Assembly: GCA_016285615.1 (NCBI GenBank)
Contig: JAEERB010000082.1
Span: forward strand, 1-10,454
Direction: 5' to 3'
From: Bacteroidales bacterium
GTDB lineage: Bacteria > Bacteroidota > Bacteroidia > Bacteroidales > WCHB1-69
DNA: 10,454 nt
Positions 1 through 6,516 of the stretch are shown piece after piece. The position numbers were made by a program, and so were the translations under genes. Numbering within the stretch: the stretch's first letter is position 1; each line of letters opens with the position of its first letter. The notes below the pieces were generated by a model that was not told the DNA's origin, did not search any database, and worked only from the letters and a program-made list of their open reading frames with translations.

Positions 1-38
1 TGGGGCAGGAATTGCTTTATTTCTTCTCTTGTCAACAT
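1..38 (-). CDS. Beta-hydroxyacyl-ACP dehydratase-like protein (FabZ/hotdog type), 5' end only
   Basis: Only the first 12 codons are inside the window, read leftwards from an ATG at 38-36: MLTREEIKQFLP followed by CA-, which can only give His or Gln. This short helix ending in LP(H/Q) is what FabZ-type dehydratases show just before their LPHRxPFLLVD signature, so I infer a hotdog-fold dehydratase that removes water from beta-hydroxyacyl-ACP. The start lies 34 bp after the fabF stop on the same strand, which fits one operon with fabH and fabF. Twelve residues cannot separate FabZ from related dehydratases of aryl-polyene clusters, and another protein remains possible. Confidence 0.5.
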   Translation of the reverse strand, partial: MLTREEIKQFLP

Positions 39-72
39 AGTGTCTTGAATGTTTGAAGGTGAATAGTACCAA

Positions 73-1314
73 TTATTTTACTCTTCTTAAAGCCACACAG
101 GCGTTCTGACCGCCAAAGCCGAAGGAATTGGACAGGGTGATGTCTACCTGGCTCTTGCGTGCCGTGTTGGGGATATAGTCCAGGTCGCAGGCAGGGTCGG
201 GCTCCTTGTAGCCGATGGTCGGGGGCAGTATGCCGTTCTTGATGGCCAGGGCGCAGATAATCAGCTCTACGGCTCCGGCAGCGCCAAGCATGTGTCCCAG
301 CATCGATTTGGTGGAACTGATCTCCACCTTGCGGGCCACATCCTCACCCAACGCTCTCTTGATGGCCATCGTCTCGCTGGCGTCGTTCAGCGGTGTGCTG
401 GTGCCATGGGCGTTGATGTACATCTTCTCGTTCGGGGTGAAACCGGCCTCTTCGGCTGCCAGGCGGATGGCCTCGGCGGCGTTGCGTCCCTCGGGATGGG
501 GGGCGGTGTAGTGGTAAGCGTCGCAGGTGTTGCCATAGCCGCAAACCTCGGCATAAATCTTGGCACCGCGTTTACGGGCGCACTCTTCGCTTTCGAGAAT
601 CAGGATGCCGGCGCCTTCGCCCATCACGAAGCCTTTGCGGCGGGCGTCGAAGGGAACCGAAGCCGACAGCGGGTCCTCGTTCTGTGTGAGGGCCTTCATG
701 TTGTTGAAACCGGCCAGGGCAATGTCGCAGATGGCGCTCTCGGCACCGCCGCAAATCATGGCGTCGGCACGTCCTTCGCGTATCAGGCGGTAAGCCTCGC
801 CCACGGCATGGGTGCCGGTGGCGCAAGCCGTCACGACGGGCAGGTTGGGACCTTGGCAGTTGTACTTGATGGCCACGTTGGCCGACCCGATGTTGGCAAT
901 CATCATGGGGATGAAGTGCGGCGACACGCGGCGTGTGCCTTCCTCCAGGAGTTTGGTATGCTCGGTGTTGAAGGTCTTGATGCCACCGATACCCGAACCG
1001 ACGGCGCAGCCTATGCGCATGGGCTCCACATCCTCGCCAACCTTCAGACCGCTGTCTGTCATAGCCTGGTGGGCGGCAGCCAGGGCAAAGAGGGTGTACA
1101 TGTCGTTGCGGCGGGCGGTGCCTCTGTCGATATCGTAGTCTTCGGGATTGAAGTCCTTCACTTCACCGGCCACATGGATGGGCAGTGTGTCGCTGTGGGG
1201 AGCGGCGATGGGGGCAATGCCGCAGCGGCCTGCTACCAGCCCTTCCCATAATGTTTCGATGTTGTTGCCAAGCGGTGTCACACACCCGAGGCCTGTAATA
1301 TATACCTTGTTCAT
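73..1314 (-). CDS. fabF: 3-oxoacyl-ACP synthase II (KAS II, FabF)
   Basis: This condensing enzyme extends acyl-ACP by two carbons using malonyl-ACP in the cytoplasmic fatty-acid elongation cycle. The 413-residue length is normal for FabF. The whole catalytic set is visible: Cys164 in VTACATGTH, His303 in NAHGTSTPLND, Lys336 in STKSMLGH with His341, and the gatekeeper loop NSFGFGGQN around Phe400. The N-terminus (VYITGLGCVTPLG) is the usual family start, so the ATG at 1314 is secure. It follows fabH by 60 bp and precedes a dehydratase-like gene by 34 bp. The family is certain. Whether this is the housekeeping FabF or a paralogue from a secondary pathway is not, because the usual acpP neighbour is not seen here. 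Confidence 0.95.
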   Translation of the reverse strand: MNKVYITGLGCVTPLGNNIETLWEGLVAGRCGIAPIAAPHSDTLPIHVAGEVKDFNPEDYDIDRGTARRNDMYTLFALAAAHQAMTDSGLKVGEDVEPMRIGCAVGSGIGGIKTFNTEHTKLLEEGTRRVSPHFIPMMIANIGSANVAIKYNCQGPNLPVVTACATGTHAVGEAYRLIREGRADAMICGGAESAICDIALAGFNNMKALTQNEDPLSASVPFDARRKGFVMGEGAGILILESEECARKRGAKIYAEVCGYGNTCDAYHYTAPHPEGRNAAEAIRLAAEEAGFTPNEKMYINAHGTSTPLNDASETMAIKRALGEDVARKVEISSTKSMLGHMLGAAGAVELIICALAIKNGILPPTIGYKEPDPACDLDYIPNTARKSQVDITLSNSFGFGGQNACVALRRVK

Positions 1315-1349
1315 GATAATCGTTTTTTAATTTATAACTCTGTTTTCTG

Positions 1350-1374
1350 TCAAGCCGTGGCTTATGGGGCTTGA
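1350..1374 (-). other. Hairpin between fabH and fabF
   Basis: Directly after the fabH stop the minus strand reads TCAAGCC, 11 nt, GGCTTGA, a perfect 7-bp stem. No run of T follows, so it is unlikely to be a strong terminator. It could protect the upstream fabH message from 3' decay or tune the relative output of the two genes. This is inferred from the dyad alone. Confidence 0.4.
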
Positions 1375-2325
1375 TTAATATTTCATCAGCAACGACCCTG
1401 TGGTGAATCCCGAGCCGAATCCGCTCATCACTATCAAGTCGCCGCGGGCTATCTTGTTGTCTCTTACCAGTTCGTCCAGCAGGATGGGAATGCTGGCCGA
1501 TGATGTGTTGCCGTATTTCTGCACCGTGGTGGGGAATTGCTCGTCCGTACCCTCCAGGTATTGCTGAATGCCTTTGATGATGCGCATGTTGGCCTGGTGA
1601 AGGATGAAGTATTTCACGTCCGACACCTGGTATCCTTTGCTCTTCAGCAGGTGGTTGATTTCTGCCGAGCAGTTCGATACTGCCATGCGGAACACCTCGC
1701 GGCCAAGCATCACCATCGGGTGGTCCACATACACGCCCTCCACCTCAAATGGTGTAGGCTCCAGGCGGTTGCGTTGGTAAAGGACTTCCGTGTTGCTGAT
1801 GGTGGTCATGCGGGCTCCCATGTATTCGCTGCCAGCCTCCACTACAGCGGCTGCGGCGCCGTCGCCAAACAGCACACTGGTCTCTCTCTGCTTCCAATGA
1901 CAGAAGCGGGTGGGCTCCTCCGCGGCAAGTACCAGAATCTTCCCGGCACGTCCCGTGGTGAGGAACGACTCGGCAATGTCCATGGCATACACAAAGCCGG
2001 CGCATGCAATCCTGATGTCAAAGCAAGGGCAGGTGGCACCGATGGCTCCCTGCACCATGCAGCTCAGCGAGGGGTAGACGTAGTTGTTGTTCACATTTGA
2101 ACAAATGATGTAATCAAGGTCTTCTGCTTTCAACCCTGCAGCCTCGATGGCGTTGCGGGAAGCAGTAATGGCTAAGTCTAATAAACTTTCGTCTGTCATG
2201 ATGCGGCGGGTTTCGATTCCCGTTCGGGTGCGAATCCATTCGTCGCTGGTGTCGAAGAACTCTGTCAACATGTCGTTCGTCACTACCTTTTTCGGCAGAG
2301 CGCTTCCTGTTCCGATAATCTTCAT
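1375..2325 (-). CDS. fabH: 3-oxoacyl-ACP synthase III (KAS III, FabH)
   Basis: The protein starts acyl chain synthesis by condensing an acyl-CoA primer with malonyl-ACP. It has 316 residues, the normal FabH length, beginning MKIIGTGSALP. The catalytic triad is complete: Cys108 in RIACAGF, His243 in LHQANMRI and Asn273 in YGNTSSAS. The FDTSDEWIRTRTGI segment near residues 24-37 and the FGDGA motif near 153-157 are family hallmarks. The C-terminus reads GFGSGFTTGSLLMKY, slightly different from the common GAGLTWG form; this region lines the substrate pocket, so primer choice may differ. It is the first gene of a fabH-fabF-dehydratase run and is divergent from the LytTR gene. Related KAS III enzymes of polyene or resorcinol clusters cannot be fully excluded. 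Confidence 0.92.
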   Translation of the reverse strand: MKIIGTGSALPKKVVTNDMLTEFFDTSDEWIRTRTGIETRRIMTDESLLDLAITASRNAIEAAGLKAEDLDYIICSNVNNNYVYPSLSCMVQGAIGATCPCFDIRIACAGFVYAMDIAESFLTTGRAGKILVLAAEEPTRFCHWKQRETSVLFGDGAAAAVVEAGSEYMGARMTTISNTEVLYQRNRLEPTPFEVEGVYVDHPMVMLGREVFRMAVSNCSAEINHLLKSKGYQVSDVKYFILHQANMRIIKGIQQYLEGTDEQFPTTVQKYGNTSSASIPILLDELVRDNKIARGDLIVMSGFGSGFTTGSLLMKY

Positions 2326-2326
2326 A

Positions 2327-2356
2327 GTTGGTTTTTTGTAGTTCTTTTTACTTTTG
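2327..2356 (+). promoter_or_regulatory. Tentative promoter toward the LytTR gene
   Basis: TACTTTTG at 2349-2356 matches the Bacteroidetes -7 consensus TAnnTTTG exactly. The upstream box at 2327-2330 is GTTG, one base off TTTG, with an 18-bp spacer where 19-20 is usual. It would give a leader of about 165 nt that includes the three 20-bp repeats before the LytTR start. The -7 match could be chance in this T-rich stretch. Confidence 0.3.
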
Positions 2357-2400
2357 TAAACGCGGGTACAATTACCCTCTTTTTACAGATTTTTAATTTG

Positions 2401-2408
2401 CAAAGAAA
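2401..2408 (-). promoter_or_regulatory. Tentative -7 box for fabH
   Basis: On the minus strand this reads TTTCTTTG, seven of eight positions of TAnnTTTG, and would place a start site about 70 nt before the fabH ATG. I see no good TTTG at the -33 distance, so support is weak. Confidence 0.22.
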
Positions 2409-2454
2409 CAACGAAAGTTCCATTTCTTAATGTTAAATTTAGTACACGGGGCAA

Positions 2455-2514
2455 TATTGTTGGCGAAGTAGCGTTATTTTGGGCGAAAAACGCCTATTTT
2501 GGGCGAAATTTGTT
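2455..2514 (+). repeat. Three tandem 20-bp repeats upstream of the LytTR gene (candidate operator)
   Basis: Three consecutive 20-bp units start at 2455, 2475 and 2495. Units two and three share the 14-mer TATTTTGGGCGAAA. Unit one is weaker (TATTGTTGGCGAA) but keeps GGCGAA in exact register at 2462, 2482 and 2502. The 20-bp period is close to two helical turns, so proteins bound to each unit would lie on one DNA face. LytTR proteins are known to bind direct repeats about 20 bp apart, and the tract ends 15 bp before the LytTR gene start. Autoregulation is therefore the natural inference, although the repeat does not match the published LytTR consensus that I remember. Confidence 0.5.
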
Positions 2515-2529
2515 AAATATTTCGACGTA

Positions 2530-3402
2530 ATGACATTCGTAAGTCAGTTAAAATTATACATTCCCAAGTTCCTGACACAAAAAAAGACCATTGTTCTTTT
2601 CTTTGCGCTTGTGGTGCTGTTTTGTGCTTTTTTTGTCGTTGTATACAGGCCGCTCGGATTGTTAAATCCGCCGCTCCCGCTCTCCATGCTCAGCAACCGC
2701 TTCTACACCCTTGTCCTGGTCTTCTCAGGCCTCGTGGTCTTCACTGTCAGTCGCCGACTTTTATATATCGTGCACCGGCGAGTCGACATGTCCCTTTCCT
2801 CTTATCTGATATGGATTGCGGTCGAGTTTCTCTTTCTCGTTGTCTCCCTCACCGCCATCGCCTGGTGGCTGAACGAGAACGAGGACCTCGGATTTTTCTA
2901 TTTGTCGGGACGTGTCACATTGGTGATTGTCACGCTGCTCACTATGCCTTACATCGTCACAGCGTTGATTTTCCTCCTCCAGCAAAAGCGTATCGAGATA
3001 GCCTCGCTCACCAGTCAGCTGAAGGAAACCGCCTCACAGGCCGACCCCTCCGCCCGCGACAGTGTCGTCCAGTTCTACGACAAAGGCAACCGCCTTGTAT
3101 TCGTCACCAAGCGCAGCAATGTGCTGTATATCGAGGCCGCCGACAATTACACCGTCATCCACTACATCAGCGGCGACAAGGAGGACTCTCTCGTGCTGCA
3201 TAACTCATTGAAAAGCATAGCCGAGACTTTCTCCTCGCAGGGCATGGTACGCTGCCACAGGGGGTATTTGGTCAACCTCGACAATGTCAAGTACGTGCGG
3301 AAGGAAAAAGATGGCCTGGTGCTCGAAATCGCCTACTGCGACCGGCTAATCCCCGTCTCCAAGACCTATGCCGAGGAGGTGGTGAAGCAGTTCGCCAAAT
3401 AG
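2530..3402 (+). CDS. Membrane-anchored LytTR-domain transcription regulator
   Basis: This is a 290-residue protein with four predicted membrane segments (about residues 20-38, 58-76, 92-113 and 128-150), a short linker or coiled coil (152-172) and a C-terminal LytTR DNA-binding domain (about 186-288). LytTR hallmarks are LYIEAADNYTVIHY, the core RCHRGYLVNLDNV and IPVSKTY at the end. Such proteins bind DNA through a beta-rich fold rather than a helix-turn-helix, and here the domain faces the cytoplasm from the inner membrane. No receiver domain is present, so it is not a classical response regulator; the signal may be sensed by the membrane part. I chose the ATG at 2530: the frame is open upstream to a TTG at 2479, but that longer form would run through the 20-bp repeat tract. 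Its targets are not visible, and autoregulation is suggested by the repeats. Confidence 0.88.
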   Translation: MTFVSQLKLYIPKFLTQKKTIVLFFALVVLFCAFFVVVYRPLGLLNPPLPLSMLSNRFYTLVLVFSGLVVFTVSRRLLYIVHRRVDMSLSSYLIWIAVEFLFLVVSLTAIAWWLNENEDLGFFYLSGRVTLVIVTLLTMPYIVTALIFLLQQKRIEIASLTSQLKETASQADPSARDSVVQFYDKGNRLVFVTKRSNVLYIEAADNYTVIHYISGDKEDSLVLHNSLKSIAETFSSQGMVRCHRGYLVNLDNVKYVRKEKDGLVLEIAYCDRLIPVSKTYAEEVVKQFAK

Positions 3403-3644
3403 CCTTCACCCTATACTGCTAATCATCAGGTAACCCCATACAGGTTATTGGGTTTAATTCTGCTGCATCGATTGACGTTCAGTGGCAGTAAGTTCGTTCA
3501 ATCCAGTATCCTTGTCCCTTTGTTATAGCATCCTTTTCTGTTTGTATGAAGGTAAACGATCCGATAACGATGCTGTGATGATCCTGAATTGAACGACGCT
3601 ACCCACTTCCGGAATGCTTGTAGGATGAAGCCATGCAGACAGGA
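3403..3644. other. Non-coding gap after the LytTR gene
   Basis: I find no convincing gene here. Just past the LytTR stop, TAACC at 3431-3435 pairs with GGTTA at 3443-3447 and a T-rich stretch follows, which may be a weak terminator. The rest is taken up by the long inverted repeat at 3495-3595, listed separately, and by the approach to the promoter of the next gene. Confidence 0.5.
3495..3595 (+). repeat. Long imperfect inverted repeat
   Basis: The outer arms are CGTTCAATCCAGTATC (3495-3510) and GATCCTGAATTGAACG (3580-3595), pairing at 14 of 16 positions. Nested inside, AGCATC at 3527-3532 pairs with GATGCT at 3569-3574, and the flanks can continue as G-U pairs if read as plus-strand RNA. 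Two nested dyads in 101 bp suggest a folded RNA or a small palindromic element rather than chance. It has no U-tract, so a simple terminator is unlikely. Confidence 0.5.
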
Positions 3645-3675
3645 TCTGTTGCATATTGTTAAAAATATAGCCTTG
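3645..3675 (+). promoter_or_regulatory. Candidate promoter of the small membrane protein gene
   Basis: TCTG at 3645-3648 and TAGCCTTG at 3668-3675 are each one base off the Bacteroidetes -33 (TTTG) and -7 (TAnnTTTG) boxes, with the ideal 19-bp spacer. Transcription would begin near 3682, about 50 nt before the ATG at 3733. Confidence 0.4.
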
Positions 3676-3732
3676 CTACAATAAAGATGCAACGAGTTCG
3701 TTATTAGGAAAATTATATTAAAACTTATTGTT

Positions 3733-3984
3733 ATGTTAGGTACATTATTAACAGTTATTGTTGGAGCGTTGGCCGGCTTTTTGGCTGGCAAGTTGATGAA
3801 AGGCTCCGGATTTGGTTTTCTTGTCAACCTTCTGGTTGGTATTGTTGGTGGATTCTTGGGTGGCAATCTGCTCGCCTGGTTTGGCATCAATTGGGGAAGG
3901 ACCTTTATCGGCTATCTTGTCACCGCCTTAATCGGTTCCTGCCTCCTGCTGTGGGTAGTCTCTCTCCTCACCAAGAAGAAGTAA
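3733..3984 (+). CDS. GlsB/YeaQ/YmgE-type small stress membrane protein
   Basis: This 83-residue protein is glycine-rich and almost wholly hydrophobic, with three likely membrane helices (about 3-20, 27-50 and 57-78) and a KKK tail. The pattern GALAGFLAGKLMKG, then GFLVNLLVGIVGGFLGG, then a last hydrophobic helix, matches the Transgly_assoc family (GlsB/YeaQ/YmgE). These inner-membrane proteins are linked to envelope or general stress, and their molecular job is unknown. Only the ATG at 3733 fits the family start, and no Shine-Dalgarno box is seen, as is usual in Bacteroidetes. It appears to be monocistronic, with a promoter at 3645-3675 and a terminator at 4037-4076. Confidence 0.85.
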   Translation: MLGTLLTVIVGALAGFLAGKLMKGSGFGFLVNLLVGIVGGFLGGNLLAWFGINWGRTFIGYLVTALIGSCLLLWVVSLLTKKK

Positions 3985-4036
3985 TCCTCCCTCAATCCAA
4001 TTCCCAGTACAATATCCCAAACAGTAACGCTAAAGA

Positions 4037-4076
4037 AAACGAGCGGTGTCCCCAACAATGGAGGCCCCGCTCGTTT
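4037..4076 (+). terminator. Strong hairpin terminator after the small membrane protein
   Basis: AAACGAGCGG at 4037-4046 and CCGCTCGTTT at 4067-4076 form a perfect 10-bp stem around a 20-nt loop, 52 bp after the gene stop. On the plus strand the T-tract is short (GTTTAGTT). On the minus strand TTTTCTTT follows, so it may also act as a bidirectional back-up stop for transcription arriving from the right. Confidence 0.8.
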
Positions 4077-4340
4077 AGTTGTATGGGATTCTGTTTGCTC
4101 AGCCGGGCAGGGATAATAAGGAGATTTCTATCAATCACCCAAGAGGAGTGAGATATGAATAACGCCGTACAAACAGTAGGTGCTGTGGGGTGATTGTCCG
4201 GTGCATCGGTACGCATCCCAAGAGGGACGCGACACAAAACGAATAAACCCACCTAAAGAGTGCATGATGGCTTTTCGATCCTTCTTCGGTCTCTCGGCGA
4301 GGACGGATTATGCCTGATATGACCCCAATAGATATGCAGA
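4077..4340. other. Non-coding structured stretch between two terminators
   Basis: About 260 bp without a credible gene; the open frames crossing it show no recognisable protein features. CAATCACCC at 4132-4140 and GGGTGATTG at 4188-4196 are a perfect 9-bp inverted repeat with a 47-nt loop. CCCAAGAGG occurs at 4138-4146 and again at 4217-4225, exactly 79 bp apart, each soon followed by GAATAA. This may be a copy of a dispersed intergenic element, but I cannot confirm that from one copy. Confidence 0.4.
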
Positions 4341-4391
4341 AAAAAGGAAGTGCCACTTCGGTTTTTCAGCGAATAGCCGAAGTAGCACTTC
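4341..4391 (-). terminator. Rho-independent terminator of the BspA-like lipoprotein gene
   Basis: GAAGTGCCACTTCGG (4347-4361) pairs with CCGAAGTAGCACTTC (4377-4391) at 14 of 15 positions around a 15-nt loop. Read on the minus strand, the stem is followed at once by CCTTTTTTC, a good U-tract. It begins 32 bp after the lipoprotein stop at 4424. Confidence 0.9.
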
Positions 4392-4423
4392 AATATTTAG
4401 TCGTTTTCAGGATTAGCTTTGCT

Positions 4424-6172
4424 TTAGTGCGTGTACCATGTGATAAGACTATTATTAAGGCTTGTCCCAATTTGCAATTCAGTCTTTATTGCTGTGGAAC
4501 ATGTGATGGCACAGGTACCAGATATAGAAGCAAGATTGTAGCACATACCGGTTTTGCCAGAGTAAGTCGTTCCTTCACCATCTGTATGATTTGTGAGACC
4601 ACTCATATCAAAGTTATAAAGATTGAGACTTGTTAGTCTGCTGCAATCACAGAACATGTACCGCATATCATTCACATTGGATGTGTTGAAGTTGGAGAGA
4701 TTGAGGCATGTTAGGCCACTACAACCAATGAACATATTTGACATATTTGTGACACTGGATGTGTTGAAGTTGGAGAGGTTGAGGCTGGTCAGGCTGCTGC
4801 AACTAACAAACATCCCATTCATATTTGTAACATTGGAAGTGTTGAAGTTAGAGAGATTAAGGCTGGTTAGGCTTCTGCAATTAAAGAACATCGATCTCAT
4901 ATCCGTGACATTGGAAGTGTTGAAGTTGGAGAGGTTGAGGCTGGTTAGGCTACTGCAACCAACGAACATATTTGACATATTCGTGACATTGGAAGTGTTG
5001 AAGTTGGAGAGGTTGAGGCTGGTCAGATTACTGCACTCCCAGAACATCTCAGACATATTTGTGACATTTTCAGTGTTGAAGCTCTCCCCAAAATCAATAC
5101 TGGTGAGATTAGTTCCTCCACTAAACATATTACCACAGTTTGCATTAACATTCATTCTATTGGCTGGAGTAGAAACCACCCATGCTGAGCCATCCATATT
5201 GCCATAAATGGGATAAGAAGAACTAGCAGTAGAAAGAGTGGTTCCTGATGTAACAGAAGTATTGTTGTATTCAAAACGTATTGCTGTGGCATTTTGAGGA
5301 ATAGCAGCATTGAACGTCGGACCATCAACAAGTTCGGCAGCGGTTTGGGACAATTCATCCACATTGACGGTAACGGTGGTGATAGTGTTGTGAGCCAAAG
5401 TGGCATTCTCGATGGAAATAGACTTATAGCCTGTGGGGGTAGTGACGGTAACGGTTACGTCGTTTCGGGTGGAGAATTCTGGTACTATCACATCAAAGTA
5501 TTCTGTTGCCAAAGGTTCGACAGTTTTCATTGGCGTGTTGTCTGTCTTGCAAAGGCTGACCGAATGAGAACCTGTTGAAGATGGGATAGTGATAGCGTCC
5601 GTGCTTTCGCCAGTGATAGTGGCGGTACCTGTACCGCTGAGAATAGCACTTTCGGCAGTGATGGTAATGCCTGTGACAGGTAACTGGGCATTGATGGCAT
5701 TGCTGACATACACCCTTACCACCGAGCAAAGGTTGTGAAACTGGAGGGTGCTGCCCCTGTTGATAAAGGCACCCATGGGGACATCCACCCGCTGATGGAT
5801 GCCCACCATTTCAAACACCTGAGTCGTTGGCAGGGTTACAGCCACAGAACTGCTGCTATTGATATTGGCATCGCTATTGGTAAGAATGCCGGCAGGGAAG
5901 ATGGCACGATAGCCCGATGTGCTGTTTGCCACATTGGGTATCTGTGCGGAGTTCTCTATTGCCGTCTGTAATGTGTAGTTGGCATCGTTAATCCTTATCT
6001 GGTCACCATTATGCCAATAGGGTGTATGGTCGTTGATATAGACCTTTGAGTCGTTGCTGACTTTCTGGATGACCGCATTGAGAGTGACGACATTCTGGTC
6101 TTTCTGGCAGCTGATGGCACTAATGGCCAACAGGGCTGCAAAAAACGGGAAAATGGTATATTGCTTCTTCAT
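4424..6172 (-). CDS. Fimbrillin-like lipoprotein with BspA-type DUF285 leucine-rich repeats
   Basis: The 582-residue product starts MKKQYTIFPFFAALL and has a lipoprotein signal with Cys22 in AISAISC. The next residues, QKDQN, resemble the lipoprotein export signals reported in Bacteroidetes, so surface display is likely. Residues about 25-280 look like a fimbrillin (Mfa/FimA-type) beta-sandwich, including GYRAIFPAGI. Residues about 340-523 are 26-residue DUF285 repeats of the form NFNTSNVTNMSNMFxxCSSLTSLNLS, as in the BspA adhesins of oral Bacteroidales. A tail of about 60 residues follows. The predicted role is adhesion or pilus-like assembly at the cell surface. The frame is open up to 6319, but that part overlaps the upstream gene and lacks a signal peptide. 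An ATG at 6187, five codons earlier, is an alternative start. The gene lies 38 bp after the small upstream gene, probably in one operon with it. Confidence 0.85.
   Translation of the reverse strand: MKKQYTIFPFFAALLAISAISCQKDQNVVTLNAVIQKVSNDSKVYINDHTPYWHNGDQIRINDANYTLQTAIENSAQIPNVANSTSGYRAIFPAGILTNSDANINSSSSVAVTLPTTQVFEMVGIHQRVDVPMGAFINRGSTLQFHNLCSVVRVYVSNAINAQLPVTGITITAESAILSGTGTATITGESTDAITIPSSTGSHSVSLCKTDNTPMKTVEPLATEYFDVIVPEFSTRNDVTVTVTTPTGYKSISIENATLAHNTITTVTVNVDELSQTAAELVDGPTFNAAIPQNATAIRFEYNNTSVTSGTTLSTASSSYPIYGNMDGSAWVVSTPANRMNVNANCGNMFSGGTNLTSIDFGESFNTENVTNMSEMFWECSNLTSLNLSNFNTSNVTNMSNMFVGCSSLTSLNLSNFNTSNVTDMRSMFFNCRSLTSLNLSNFNTSNVTNMNGMFVSCSSLTSLNLSNFNTSSVTNMSNMFIGCSGLTCLNLSNFNTSNVNDMRYMFCDCSRLTSLNLYNFDMSGLTNHTDGEGTTYSGKTGMCYNLASISGTCAITCSTAIKTELQIGTSLNNSLITWYTH
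4605..5150 (-). repeat. Seven tandem 78-bp coding repeats (DUF285)
   Basis: Repeat units begin at 4605, 4683, 4761, 4839, 4917, 4995 and 5073, exactly 78 bp (26 codons) apart. The central units are nearly identical at the DNA level (GTGTTGAAGTTGGAGAGG on the plus strand recurs), and the units at both ends are degenerate. High DNA identity in register allows gain or loss of whole units by recombination without breaking the frame. Confidence 0.92.
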
Positions 6173-6210
6173 AGTATGAGTTTTCATTGTTTGATGATTT
6201 GATAAATTGT

Positions 6211-6447
6211 TTAATTCCATGAACCTGTGCCGAAGACATCGGTCCCCTGAGAGGAACCGCTGTTCCATCCGGCATCGCCAAAGCGATTGGATTCTGAATT
6301 TGATGACGGGCCATCCCATGTGTCACTATCAAAGAGGGACAGTTCGAATCCATCCGTCCGAGCCGACATCTGCAGCCCCTCCTCCACCACAAAGGACACC
6401 ATTGTAACCCTAGGCGGGTCGTAATTGAGTTTGTATTTCTTTTCCAT
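6211..6447 (-). CDS. Small protein of unknown function ahead of the BspA-like lipoprotein
   Basis: I do not recognise a named family. The 78-residue product begins MEKKYKLNYDPPRVTMVSF and ends in a low-complexity stretch rich in Gly, Ser, Asn and Trp (AGWNSGSSQGTDVFGTGSWN). Small Bacteroidales proteins with an MKKKYxxPxxxxV-type start and a W/G/S-rich tail are common beside fimbrillin and surface-protein genes. I infer a role linked to that system but cannot name it. No signal peptide or membrane helix is visible. The frame is open to 6558, but the upstream part would run into the palindromic region, so the ATG at 6447 is preferred. The stop is 38 bp before the lipoprotein start. Confidence 0.6.
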   Translation of the reverse strand: MEKKYKLNYDPPRVTMVSFVVEEGLQMSARTDGFELSLFDSDTWDGPSSNSESNRFGDAGWNSGSSQGTDVFGTGSWN

Positions 6448-6474
6448 AGGCAGGATAATAATGTTAGTTTTTTC

Positions 6475-6482
6475 TAAATCTA
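6475..6482 (-). promoter_or_regulatory. Weak candidate -7 box for the small protein/lipoprotein operon
   Basis: On the minus strand this reads TAGATTTA, seven of eight positions of TAnnTTTG, about 28 nt before the ATG at 6447. The sequence 19 bp upstream is TATT instead of TTTG. If real, the long palindrome lies just upstream of this promoter rather than in the transcript. Confidence 0.22.
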
Positions 6483-6516
6483 TGTTTTTTGATTGGGCAT
6501 AAATAATTCGTGGAAC

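Noticed and set aside
292..1251. Long plus-strand open frame opposite fabF
   Set aside because: It is the antisense shadow of a GC-rich fabF whose catalytic motifs are intact; the translation shows no family features.
1537..2100. Plus-strand open frame opposite fabH
   Set aside because: Antisense shadow of a complete fabH with all catalytic residues.
2479..2529. Longer TTG start for the LytTR protein
   Set aside because: It would make the 20-bp repeat tract coding and adds residues without a family match; the ATG at 2530 places the first membrane helix normally.
3498..3890. Minus-strand open frame across the gap and the GlsB-type gene
   Set aside because: It mostly mirrors the real plus-strand gene and the inverted repeat; the translation is proline/lysine/asparagine-rich with no recognisable domain.
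4135..4356. Minus-strand open frame in the gap, and a similar one at 3992-4252
   Set aside because: They cross strong terminator hairpins and have no start context or domain; probably non-coding repeat-like DNA.
4623..5207. Plus-strand repetitive open frame opposite the DUF285 repeats
   Set aside because: Because 78 bp is a multiple of three, the opposite strand also stays open; the regular leucine-rich translation is an artefact of the repeat.
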